In this document: positions 32,801 to 39,639 of the stretch, one piece after another
Position numbering within the stretch: position 1 is the stretch's first letter
Layout of the letters: every line of letters begins with the position of its first letter
Source: Anaerolineae bacterium
GTDB taxonomy: Bacteria > Chloroflexota > Anaerolineae > 4572-78 > J111
Reading direction: 5' to 3'
DNA length: 41,361 nucleotides
Assembly (NCBI GenBank): GCA_020433785.1
Contig: JAGRCC010000400.1
Location: forward strand, 1,024-42,384
Translations under genes and position numbers: made by a program
The notes under the pieces: model-generated
The model's input: only the letters and a program-made list of their open reading frames with translations
What the model was told of the DNA's origin: nothing
Databases searched by the model: none

Positions 32801-35800
32801 AGGTGACTGTGCTAGCGATGGACTGCCTTTAACGCCACCCGACGACACCACTTGCGCATCACGGGTGATGACCCACAGTAACGGCATGTTCGATGTATGC
32901 ATCCGCTCAGGCATCTTGAGCAGACTCTGCACCAGGTTGAGCAACCCACCACAAACTCGCTGTTGGGCTTCATCAAGATTGGCTATAGTCAGATTGTGGT
33001 TAGACGGAGCATCTAACCCCCATAGATAGATAATTTGCTCGACAACGGGGATGTTCGACAAAAGGCGTCGATAATCTTCCGGCTGTTCAGGTCGAATGGT
33101 AAAAGTTTGTGTATCGTGTTGTTGGAATTGATCGCCGCCATAAACCAAGAAAGGTTGGTCGCCAATTTGTCGTAACTCGGCAGCCAACGTCGCCCCCAGA
33201 CCCGTTTCGTCGGCCAGGAGCAGCCATCTGTCCTGTTGGGGCGGAGACGATTCGCTTGCTTGGGCAACAATAACCGACTGCCCCAACCGGGCGGCCAAAT
33301 GCGTGGGGTCAGCTACAATGGTTGTAGTCTGAAATTCGCTTTCGCCTAATACCTCTTGCCACGCGTCCTCCGTTAATAGCGGATAGTCTCGCCGTGTATC
33401 CGTGAAACGCCACCAGCCTTCAGTCAGGCCAAAGGTCAAATCCAACTTCCGGCGGGGAGTTGTGCCTTCCAGCATGATGAGCCAGCCGCCCGGCGCGAGC
33501 AATTGCCGGATATGGTCTAAACTTACTCGCACATCTCGGGTGGCGTGCAGCACGTTTGCGGCAATAACGAGGTCAAAGTAGCCCGGTTTGAAGCCTTGCT
33601 CGACTGGGGGTTGCTCAAGGTTCAGGGTTTGGTAGGTTATAAAATCATAGCTTGAAAATTTTTCTTTGGCGTTGTTAACAAAATGAGGGCTGACATCGGT
33701 GAAAACATAGTCGGTTTGCCTAGCCGGCAGGTGAGGTAGCAGCCAGGCTGTCGCACCTCCGGTTCCGGCCCCGACCTCCAAAATTCGAATACCCCGATGA
33801 GCCGGCAAGGTGTCAACAGCCGCCAATACCGCCTGCTGCACTAGCTGGTTCAACACCATAGCCGCCGGTGACTCTTGGTAAATCTGGGCGACAGTCTGCA
33901 TGTCACCCCCTGGGAAGAGCAGGTGTAATGGGTCTTGTTGACCGCTTAGCACTTCCGCCAATTTTTGACCACACCGGGCCAAAAGCGTCAGTTCTGCCTC
34001 GGCTACAGTTCCATAACGTTCTTTGAAGGTCTCAATTTGGGCTTGCGGTTGGGGTCTTTCAGGGATTCTGAGGAGTCGCCATGTATGATCATCGGCGCAT
34101 GGTTCTAGGATGTTTTCCTCAACCAACATCGCCAACAGACGAGATAGCAGGCGATGATATTGAGGTATAACTGCTAGTTGCTCAGTAATTTTCTCGAAAT
34201 TCCAAAGTGTAGTGGCCTGAAAGGGCAGTTCTGATTCGTACAACATCTGAACTACATAATCAAGGCTAATCGCTTCCAGATGCGCTAAGACGGTTAGATA
34301 GGTAGCCATATCCACCTGCTCTAATCCGTCTACTGCCAAAGCGGTCTTACGTGACGATAGATGCTCGATAGGCGGGAGATAATCAGGTGGTAAGCCCCAC
34401 CGAGGTTGAGGCTGCCAGACGATCTGATACAGCCACTGAGTCCAATCCTCAGCTTGCTTTGATAGACTCCGCTGATGATAGTGGGTCAGCCGCTCAAGCA
34501 ATTTGGGTAAGAGACGGGTTTCCTCAGCACTGAAATCGTCCATCTGGGTCAACAGCGCGACGAGTTGTGCTGAGTCGCCCTGTTGGATCGCCTCGATGAC
34601 GGCACTGACCGGCATCGCCTGATGGCTAAGACGGGACTGACTCGTAGATACCCAATACCGTTGGCGCTCAAACGGATAGGTAGGTAGCGTTATTCTGCGT
34701 CGGCTGTGATGCCCCTCAGTCTCGCTGTTCGGCGCAACATTGTGCCACTCTATATCCAAACCCTGCACATAAATTTGGCTCAAGCTCGTCAATATCTGTT
34801 GCCAATCATCTTTACCCTGGCGGAGGCTCGGTAGCCAGAGCTTCTTGCGGGTTAGGGGTTGTGTATCGAGAGCAGAGGTATTGGCCAGAGATTGCTGTCC
34901 CAAGGCTAATAAAGTTGGCTTTGCCCCAACTTCAATAAAGGTATCGACGCCGGCTTGCGCCAGGGTCTCCATCCCCTGCGCAAAGCGAACCGTTTGGCGG
35001 ATGTGGTTGACCCAATAGGTAGAGTCATAGACTTCGCTGCTTACGCGCCGCCCCGTCACATTCGAGATAAGCCCAATGTGGGGTGGGCTATAGCTGATTT
35101 CAGCAGCGATTTGTTCAAATTCGGTAAGCACCGGCTCCATCAAAGGCGAGTGGAAAGCGTGGGAAACGGTCAAGGGCGTAGTTTTTATACCGGCAGTAGT
35201 TAAGTGCTCGATCACAACTTGCATCGTTTGTTGTTCGCCGGAAAGGACACTATTCTGTGGGGCGTTGAGCGCCGCAATAGAAATGGTGTCGGAATAAGGG
35301 GCAATGATTTCAGCCAAGCGTCTTTCATCCGCTATGACCGCGACCATCGATCCGTTTTGCGGCAGCGCTTGCATCAGACGGCCGCGAGCAGTAACCAGCT
35401 TCAACCCGTCCTCCAAGCTAAAAACCCCGGCTACACATGCGGCTACATATTCCCCCAAGCTATGCCCCATAACAAAATCTGGTCGGACGCCCCACGATTG
35501 CCACAGTTCAGCCAAAGCGTACTCCAGAGCAAAAAGAGCCGGTTGGGTATAGAGGGTTTGGGAGATTAGAGACTGGAGATTGGAGACTGGAGACTGGGGA
35601 TTGGGGATTGGAGATTGGAGATTGTGTTTTTGCGGATTAGAGAAGAGTAGGTGCAACAGAGGGATATCGAGATAAGCGTCGAGAATTTGAGCGCAGCGAT
35701 CCAGGGTTTGGCGAAATGTGGATTGGGTTTCATAGAGCTTCCGCCCCATATCGACATACTGCGATCCCTGACCGGTGAAGAGAAAGGCAACTTTAGGGCG

Positions 35801-38800
35801 ATGTAAGGGGTGTATTTGCCCACTGCTCCCATCTTGGCTTGGCTGACTGGTGCCGAAGGTGTGCAGTTGGTGGCGTAGTTGCTCGTTTGTTTGGGCGATG
35901 AGGGCCAAGCGATGTTCAAAATGAGAGCGCCCGGTGTTGGCTGTAAAACATATATCGGCTATATCTACCTGAGGCTGATTAGCCAGGTAGTGTTCATAGC
36001 GACTTGCCAAAGCACGCAAAGCAGTCTCCGTTTTTGCTGACAAGGTTAGTAGCTGATGGGGCCGCGCGTCCGACTTTAAAGGATACGTTGCGGCTTCTCC
36101 GGCCTCATTCGGGACTGATTCCACTATGACGTGGACGTTGGTGCCGCTCAAGCCAAAAGAGCTAACTCCGGCGAGGCGGGGTGCTTGATTGTTTGGCCAG
36201 GGCGTTAACTTGGTGGGGGCTTGTAGGTTTATTTGATCCCAGGGAATGTGGGGATTTGGGGTGTCAAGATGCAGATTGCCCGGCACTTGACCATGGTGCA
36301 AGAGCAAAATTGTTTTCAAGAGTCCAGCAATTCCGGCAGCACCTTCCAGATGGCCGATGTTGGTCTTGACCGAGCCGATGAGGAGCGGCGTGTTGCGCTT
36401 TTGCCCCAAGACCGCATTCAAGGCCAAAACCTCTATCGGGTCGCCTAAAACCGTGCCGGTTCCGTGCGTTTCAACGTAATCGATATCTGTCGGCTGGACA
36501 TTGGCTTGGGTCAAGGCTTGATGAATGACTTTTTCCTGCGCCTTACCGTTGGGTGCCGTTAAGCCGTTGCTTTGCCCGTCATGGTTAACCGCCGATCCGC
36601 GAATGAGAGCCAGGATATTGTCACCATCGGCCAGTGCTTGCGCGTACCGCTTTAACACCACTACCCCGCAGCCCTCTCCTCGACCGTAACCGTCAGCAGC
36701 GGCATCAAAGCTCTTGCTCCGACCATCAGGAGATAAAGCTTTCATTTTGCACAAGCCAATGGTTGACTCAGGTGCCAGGATCAAGTTGACGCCCCCGGCC
36801 AAGGCCAAATCACACTCACCGGTTCGCAAACTTTGACAAGCCAGGTGGACAGCCAGCAACGATGAGGAGCAGGCCGTATCGACCTGCATGGTTGGGCCTT
36901 GCAGCCCCAAGACATAAGATAGACGCCCGGCAGCCACGCTATGGGCATTGCCCAGGCTATTGTAGGCATCGATTGTGGCCGGATCGCCAGAGTTGAGGCT
37001 GAGCTTAGCATAATCATCGCTACACAGGCCCATAAAGACGCCGGTTTGACTGCCCCGCAATCGCTCCGGAGATAGTGCGGCGTGCTCCAAAGCCTCCCAA
37101 CTGACCTCTAATAACAGACGTTGTTGAGGATCCATGCCGATGGCTTCGCGAGGAGCGATCCCAAAAAAGTGCGTATCGAACCGATCAACGTTGTCTAAAA
37201 AGCTGCCGTAGCGGGTGTACATCTTGCCCGGCGCTTCCGGATCCGGATCGTAAAACGCATCGACAGCCCAACGCGCGGCAGGAATTTCGGTGACCGTATC
37301 AACACCATCGATAAGTAACTGCCAGAAGGCGGTTGGACTGTCGATACGGCCTGGTAAACGACAGGCCATGCCCACAACCGCAATCGGCTCGTTTAGGGTT
37401 TGTGGTGCCGGATTTTTATCGCGTCGGCTTACTTGAGGAGAAGATGGTAACGTGTTTGGTTCGGCCAGCCGGTGAGGTCCCTTAGCCAGATAGCCGGCCA
37501 AAGCCCTCAGTGTAGGGTAGTTCCAGGCCAACGTCGAGTCAAGATCACTATCCTGCCAATCGAACCGTTCGGCCAGGGCTTGTGCCAATTCGACAGCCAT
37601 GAGCGAATCCAAACCATAATCGGCCAATGCTTTTTTAGGGCTAATTGTTTGTGGGCCAACCCCTAATTTGCGACTCAGCCAATCGATAAGCCATTGCTCA
37701 ACGGTGTCGGTTGTAGTGGGCGATGAGATAGACTCCTGTTGGCGATCTGTGGCTGATGCGGACGGTTGAGCGGATAGCGTGTTCAGATTCAAGACGCTTA
37801 AGGTCTCGTTGAGTAAACTCTCGCGGCAGTCCCGCCGCTGAATTTTGCCGCTTGATGTTTTGGGAATCGTAGCCGGCTTTAGGAGGGCGATGGTGTAAAC
37901 CTGGAGGTCGTGGGTCTCAAATACCGTCCGCCGAATGTGGTCGAACACCTCGTCTGCTTTGAATTTTCGTACCTCACTCCGCTTGATCTCTTGGACCACA
38001 ACTAGCCTCTCCGCACCATCTACCTCTATCGAAAACGCCGCGCCACCACCGGGTTGAAGGGCCGGATGGCACTGTTCCACCGTCAATTCTATATCTTGCG
38101 GGTAGTGATTCTGGCCACGAATGATGATGAGATCTTTAAGCCGACCGGTAACAAACAGCTCTCCCTCTTTCAGAAAACCCAAATCGCCGGTGCGCAAAAA
38201 TGGACCTTCGCCCGTATCGGCCACATAAGCGTGAAAAGTGCGTTCTGTTTCTTGGGGTTGTTGCCAATACCCTTGAGTGACACTAGACCCGGAGACCCAA
38301 ATCTCGCCGACCTGAAGATCCGGGCAGCGGGTTAACGTTTCCGGCTGCACAATCACTATCCGTTGGCCTATCCAACTGTATCCGCAACTAACCAATGCCT
38401 GGGCTTCGGGTCCGCTCTCCGGCACAATCTGGTTTTGGGCCAGGGCCGTTTTGTCAACAGAATAGAGAATCGGCAGTTCCGTATTTAACCCGCTAGAGAC
38501 AACTAATGTCGCCTCGGCCAATCCATAGCCAGGGTGAAAAGTTTGAGGACGAAAGCCGTAAGGAGCAAAGGTATTACTGAAACGCTCTAAGGTTTCAGCT
38601 CTAACCGGTTCGGCTCCGTTAAAGGCGACTTGCCAACGGCTCAAATCGAGATTAGTGCATTGGGCTGGTGTGATTTTTTGGAGACACAATTCATAACCAA
38701 AGTTGGGAGCACCACTTGTCGTCGCCCCATAATCCGAGATGGCCTGGAGCCAGCGAATGGGTTTCTGAAGAAAGGCTACCGGGGCCATAAGCGTACATGG

Positions 38801-39490
38801 AATCCCCAGATACAGCGGCTGCAACACATTGCCGATCAACCCTAGATCGTGAAACAAAGGCAGCCAACCAACGAAGATGGTTTCTGCGGTATGGCAACAA
38901 GTGTCGGCTAACACTTGCTGGTTATGAAGTAAATTCCCATGACTAACCATTACCCCTTTGGGTGTCCCGGTTGAGCCAGAGGTATATTGCAGAAAGGCTG
39001 TCGTCCCGGCGCTCATATGCGGAGAACGCCAGCCATCGACTGGCATTGGGCCAAGTGTATCCGTAGGCAAAGCGATCATCTGCGTCATCGCCGGAATTTG
39101 GCTTAAACGTGGATTGATCTTCTGCCATAGCTTTTGCTGGGTCAAACAGAATTTAGGTTCAGCGTTATTGATGATAGCCTCTAAGCGTGCTAGAGGCCGC
39201 TTGGGGTGAGGCGGATAAGCCGGCACAGCGATCATGCCGGCGTACAAACAAGCAAAATAGGCCGCGATGTAATCTAACCCTGGCTGAAACAGCAGTAAGA
39301 CGCGATCCCCGGCCTGGCCGCGACTTTGTAGATGAGCAGCAATAGTCCGCGCTTGCTGATCGAGGGTTTGGTAGGTTATGCTGGCTTCTTCAACTTCGCC
39401 ATCGCGTAGAAAGGTGTAGGCGGTTTGAGTGGGCTGCTGTTCGGCCCGATATTGTAGTAGATCAACAAGCGTCTGATGCCGACGGTACAT
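26861..39490 (-). CDS. Hybrid PKS-NRPS loading protein (FAAL-ACP-KS-AT-cMT-KR-ACP-C-A-PCP-C)
   Basis: First protein of the line: it activates a fatty acid, extends it by one ketide and adds the first amino acid. Domains over 4209 aa: FAAL 1-575 (YTSGSTGTPKG near 167), ACP1 600-675 (Ser629), KS 700-1125 (Cys874, His1009, His1047), AT 1233-1560 (Ser1344, HAFHS near 1444), C-methyltransferase about 1850-2080 (LEVGAGTGG near 1903), KR 2130-2490 (GGLGALG near 2315, Tyr2461), ACP2 2595-2665 (Ser2625), C1 2690-3120, A 3150-3640, PCP 3650-3720 (Ser3689), C2 3743-4180, basic C-terminal tail. There is no DH or ER. The start is fixed by GGAG 5 nt upstream and by the FAAL beginning at once. It heads the operon and is divergent from the P450 gene. 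A 63-nt heptanucleotide repeat is embedded in the AT coding region. Confidence 0.96.
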   Translation of the reverse strand: MYRRHQTLVDLLQYRAEQQPTQTAYTFLRDGEVEEASITYQTLDQQARTIAAHLQSRGQAGDRVLLLFQPGLDYIAAYFACLYAGMIAVPAYPPHPKRPLARLEAIINNAEPKFCLTQQKLWQKINPRLSQIPAMTQMIALPTDTLGPMPVDGWRSPHMSAGTTAFLQYTSGSTGTPKGVMVSHGNLLHNQQVLADTCCHTAETIFVGWLPLFHDLGLIGNVLQPLYLGIPCTLMAPVAFLQKPIRWLQAISDYGATTSGAPNFGYELCLQKITPAQCTNLDLSRWQVAFNGAEPVRAETLERFSNTFAPYGFRPQTFHPGYGLAEATLVVSSGLNTELPILYSVDKTALAQNQIVPESGPEAQALVSCGYSWIGQRIVIVQPETLTRCPDLQVGEIWVSGSSVTQGYWQQPQETERTFHAYVADTGEGPFLRTGDLGFLKEGELFVTGRLKDLIIIRGQNHYPQDIELTVEQCHPALQPGGGAAFSIEVDGAERLVVVQEIKRSEVRKFKADEVFDHIRRTVFETHDLQVYTIALLKPATIPKTSSGKIQRRDCRESLLNETLSVLNLNTLSAQPSASATDRQQESISSPTTTDTVEQWLIDWLSRKLGVGPQTISPKKALADYGLDSLMAVELAQALAERFDWQDSDLDSTLAWNYPTLRALAGYLAKGPHRLAEPNTLPSSPQVSRRDKNPAPQTLNEPIAVVGMACRLPGRIDSPTAFWQLLIDGVDTVTEIPAARWAVDAFYDPDPEAPGKMYTRYGSFLDNVDRFDTHFFGIAPREAIGMDPQQRLLLEVSWEALEHAALSPERLRGSQTGVFMGLCSDDYAKLSLNSGDPATIDAYNSLGNAHSVAAGRLSYVLGLQGPTMQVDTACSSSLLAVHLACQSLRTGECDLALAGGVNLILAPESTIGLCKMKALSPDGRSKSFDAAADGYGRGEGCGVVVLKRYAQALADGDNILALIRGSAVNHDGQSNGLTAPNGKAQEKVIHQALTQANVQPTDIDYVETHGTGTVLGDPIEVLALNAVLGQKRNTPLLIGSVKTNIGHLEGAAGIAGLLKTILLLHHGQVPGNLHLDTPNPHIPWDQINLQAPTKLTPWPNNQAPRLAGVSSFGLSGTNVHVIVESVPNEAGEAATYPLKSDARPHQLLTLSAKTETALRALASRYEHYLANQPQVDIADICFTANTGRSHFEHRLALIAQTNEQLRHQLHTFGTSQPSQDGSSGQIHPLHRPKVAFLFTGQGSQYVDMGRKLYETQSTFRQTLDRCAQILDAYLDIPLLHLLFSNPQKHNLQSPIPNPQSPVSNLQSLISQTLYTQPALFALEYALAELWQSWGVRPDFVMGHSLGEYVAACVAGVFSLEDGLKLVTARGRLMQALPQNGSMVAVIADERRLAEIIAPYSDTISIAALNAPQNSVLSGEQQTMQVVIEHLTTAGIKTTPLTVSHAFHSPLMEPVLTEFEQIAAEISYSPPHIGLISNVTGRRVSSEVYDSTYWVNHIRQTVRFAQGMETLAQAGVDTFIEVGAKPTLLALGQQSLANTSALDTQPLTRKKLWLPSLRQGKDDWQQILTSLSQIYVQGLDIEWHNVAPNSETEGHHSRRRITLPTYPFERQRYWVSTSQSRLSHQAMPVSAVIEAIQQGDSAQLVALLTQMDDFSAEETRLLPKLLERLTHYHQRSLSKQAEDWTQWLYQIVWQPQPRWGLPPDYLPPIEHLSSRKTALAVDGLEQVDMATYLTVLAHLEAISLDYVVQMLYESELPFQATTLWNFEKITEQLAVIPQYHRLLSRLLAMLVEENILEPCADDHTWRLLRIPERPQPQAQIETFKERYGTVAEAELTLLARCGQKLAEVLSGQQDPLHLLFPGGDMQTVAQIYQESPAAMVLNQLVQQAVLAAVDTLPAHRGIRILEVGAGTGGATAWLLPHLPARQTDYVFTDVSPHFVNNAKEKFSSYDFITYQTLNLEQPPVEQGFKPGYFDLVIAANVLHATRDVRVSLDHIRQLLAPGGWLIMLEGTTPRRKLDLTFGLTEGWWRFTDTRRDYPLLTEDAWQEVLGESEFQTTTIVADPTHLAARLGQSVIVAQASESSPPQQDRWLLLADETGLGATLAAELRQIGDQPFLVYGGDQFQQHDTQTFTIRPEQPEDYRRLLSNIPVVEQIIYLWGLDAPSNHNLTIANLDEAQQRVCGGLLNLVQSLLKMPERMHTSNMPLLWVITRDAQVVSSGGVKGSPSLAQSPLWGLSRVIALEHPEIRGGVIDLSTANASQQQTEATAVLAEAKNPNPESQIVLRNGQRFVARLVSASPEQVSIPPKLTLESEATYLITGGLGALGLHLAQWLVNKGAKHLILTNRQGLTTPIQRQTIAHLETQGVVVHIAAVDVADEKAMVDLFDSKIKADLPLRGVIHAAGISGGYQIIEKIEPADLQTVMRAKVTGTWLLHQLTQEMPLDFFVNFSSGAAVWGGKGQGHYAAANHFLDGLAHYRQSLGLSGLSVNWGAWASGTMVSPEMQARFDQIGLTPFSAEQALLALEYLILTSAAQMTVARIDWSRFREVYEARAKQPLLAEIENNRLSKSQLPSPQTAPFLQELQRARAEDRQTLLQTYLQDKVAGVVGLSEDRLPEPWQDFAELGMDSLMLLDLKKRLELGLNMDLPATIGFEYSTIQKLSRHLLEEFLPEQIELSEQKISRVPIEVVLRTDTLLPSFAQQRFWFLDQITGSKATYIMSAAFELRGSLNIAALSWSLNQLVQRHEALRTTFQNSGDTLHAVILSDALFSLSIIDLQHLPAEAKSREMERLARKEANTPFDLSRDLMLRVKLLRLGPAEHVLLLTIHHIAADGWSLGILARELKHGYQAAIERQPISLPHLPIQYADFAQWQRRQDFSADLNYWQQQLRSPLPVLQLPTDYRRPAIQDQRGASLTYLLPVELSQALKTFSQQAGVTLFMPLLAAFSLLLYRYTEQEDIVIGTPIAGRNRTEVEHVIGLFLNTLALRTDLSGDPTFRELLGRVQKVTLEAYAHQDIPFEQIVEYLQPERSLSHAPIFDAFINFISIPKYDITLPDISTSRLDLIEPEAKFAVSLYIEEGHGTLQLSLVYQTALFAAERMTCFMDQFCYLLQQVVTNPEQPITAYSLITPEVQALLPDPQIPLPEPDYELVTKLFLDWVKISPDQPAIYQKDRVWSYAQLAEQAINLAQILQTHGVTKGDVVAIDGPRSFGLIASLWGSLLSGGVFLTLDANHPPQRQHMMLQEAKVKILLNLHPLPSPWSKQSIQIIDVDAGTGRAKAEQATEEFDCPKLTGDDTAYIFFTSGTTGIPKGVLGQHKGLSHFIRWQRETFAVEPTDRIAQLMAPAFDPFLRDIFLPLTSGATLYLPDEIELLAPEQLLTWLDQQHITILHTVPTQAQNWLANRPPHATLSTLRWAFFAGEPLTETLVQQWRTAFPRSGEIVNLYGPTETTMAKCYYHVPKPALPGTQPVGRPLPETQLFVMKNGRLCGISEPGEIIVRTPFRTLGYFNAAQTGFAPNPFHQDAADQIYHSGDLGRYRLDRTGQVVLEILGRLDDQIKIRGVRIEPAEIKTVLDRHAAVKSSAVSVQKTEQNLELIAYIVPNQAQPLDANELRRYLAQWLPGAMIPSRFIFLSTLPLTANGKLDRRALPIPTDEPNTTYAPPRTPTEEILASIWQEVLELDRVGRHDNFFEIGGHSLLATRVIARIRQICRVDLPLRSLFEYPTLATLAEAVTQAKKITLSPIKPIPRDQRLPLSFAQQRLWVVDQLEGPQATYNMPAMLKLSGSLNIAALARSLNEIVQRHEILRTTYQAEGGEARQIIYPKAELKLPLIDLAHVPSHVQTSELQRLAEAEARRPFDLSHDLMLRANLLFLDHNEYVLLVTIHHIAADAWSIGVLIREITTLYEAYAQGKPSPLPTPKLQYADYAYWQRQQFDQEKLATHLSYWKQKLRHAPRLNLPTDYPRPTVRAAYGAIKRFTWPASLATALNTLGRQNDSTLFMVLLTAFKILLSYHSQQNDIVVGTGVANRHHPDLEELVGFFVNQLVLRTDIGGNLEFQETLQRVRDVTLEAYTHQELPFDVLVGHLEHDQDLSRTPLFQAGLIFHNLKEATFSLPDLTLSLMEVDVEIAKFDLLVTLAESKQGLQGYIQYDAHLFRETTIAMLVEQYEQVLHKVVNQPDIRLEFLHSALAQMDQLQNQRHKNALKAIGLRKLKTIVKK
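26951..28273 (-). other. C-terminal condensation domain of gene 1
   Basis: A complete L-type C domain (LPLSFAQQRLWVVDQL, HHIAADAWS near 3877) with no A domain after it. The protein then ends in a Gln- and Lys-rich tail (QMDQLQNQRHKNALKAIG, then RKLKTIVKK), which may be a docking helix. It probably joins X1 to the Asn loaded on gene 2 in trans, since the N-terminal C-like domain of gene 2 lacks both catalytic His. Confidence 0.85.
28316..31438 (-). other. Gene 1 NRPS module (C-A-PCP), residue X1
   Basis: C1 is L-type with HHIAADG and joins the polyketide chain to the first amino acid. The A domain is diverged from the others: FFTSGTTGIPKG, FDPFLRDIF, RIEPAEIKTVL in place of the usual RIELGEIE, and NGKLDRRAL. 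The pocket code by alignment is D-P-R-H-F-A-L-M-A-K. Asp235 is kept. I do not recognise the code and make no substrate call. PCP Ser3689 is in GGHSLLATR. Confidence 0.85.
31481..37423 (-). other. PKS extension module KS-AT-cMT-KR-ACP
   Basis: The KS has DTACSSS, ETHGTGT and NIGHLEG, a complete Cys-His-His triad. The AT has GHSLGEYV and HAFH, the malonyl-CoA-type signature. The methyltransferase sits between AT and KR, with VGAGTGG and FTDVSPHF. The KR has GGLGALGLHLA, VNFSSG and a catalytic Tyr in GQGHYAAAN. It lacks the LDD motif (HAAGISGGY instead) and has a Trp eight residues before the Tyr, both A-type hallmarks. With no dehydratase, the expected unit is a 2-methyl-3-hydroxyacyl chain. 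Confidence 0.92.
35561..35623. repeat. Heptanucleotide tandem repeat GGRGAYT, nine copies, inside AT coding sequence
   Basis: Plus-strand units are ggagatt, agagact, ggagatt, ggagact, ggagact, ggggatt, ggggatt, ggagatt, ggagatt: nine heptads, 63 nt. They encode about 21 residues (LQSPIPNPQSPVSNLQSLIS) near 1290-1310 of gene 1, just before TLYTQPALFALEYAL of the AT domain. Nine copies keep the frame. Similar heptad repeats are known in cyanobacterial and Chloroflexota genomes, usually between genes. Confidence 0.9.
37451..39490 (-). other. FAAL-ACP loading module
   Basis: Residues 1-680. The AMP-ligase begins HQTLVDLLQYRAEQQPTQTA and carries AGMIAVPAYPPHPKR, LQYTSGSTGTPKGVMV, WLPLFHDLGLIGN and PGYGLAEATLVVS. 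These are hallmarks of long-chain fatty acyl-AMP ligases, which load free fatty acids onto a carrier without CoA. The ACP has GLDSLMAV with Ser629. It sets a lipid starter. Chain length cannot be read from the sequence. Confidence 0.93.
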
Positions 39491-39536
39491 ATTTTCTCCA
39501 CAATCCTGAAAGTCTTCTCTCTGTTGAGGATAGCTG

Positions 39537-39565
39537 TTGCTTAATTGATGATCTCACTTTATGAT
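39537..39565 (+). promoter_or_regulatory. Candidate promoter of the P450 gene
   Basis: TTGCTT (39537-39542), a 17-nt spacer and TATGAT (39560-39565) on the plus strand. Its -10 overlaps the -10 of the divergent operon promoter, so the two would compete for polymerase. The leader to the ATG at 39640 has a small hairpin, AGGGC at 39609-39613 with GCCCT at 39619-39623, and a direct repeat AAAGGATAG at 39602 and 39626. The second copy supplies the ribosome binding AGGA. Confidence 0.45.
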
Positions 39566-39586
39566 AGGGCAATTGTATCGTCTCAA
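39558..39586 (-). promoter_or_regulatory. Candidate promoter of the NRPS/PKS operon
   Basis: On the minus strand TTGAGA (39586-39581), a 17-nt spacer and CATAAA (39563-39558) resemble a sigma-70 promoter. It lies about 70 nt upstream of the gene 1 start. Judged by eye only. Confidence 0.4.
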
Positions 39587-39639
39587 TAATTTAAGCTGTT
39601 GAAAGGATAGGGCCAATCGCCCTCAAAAGGATAGTCGTT

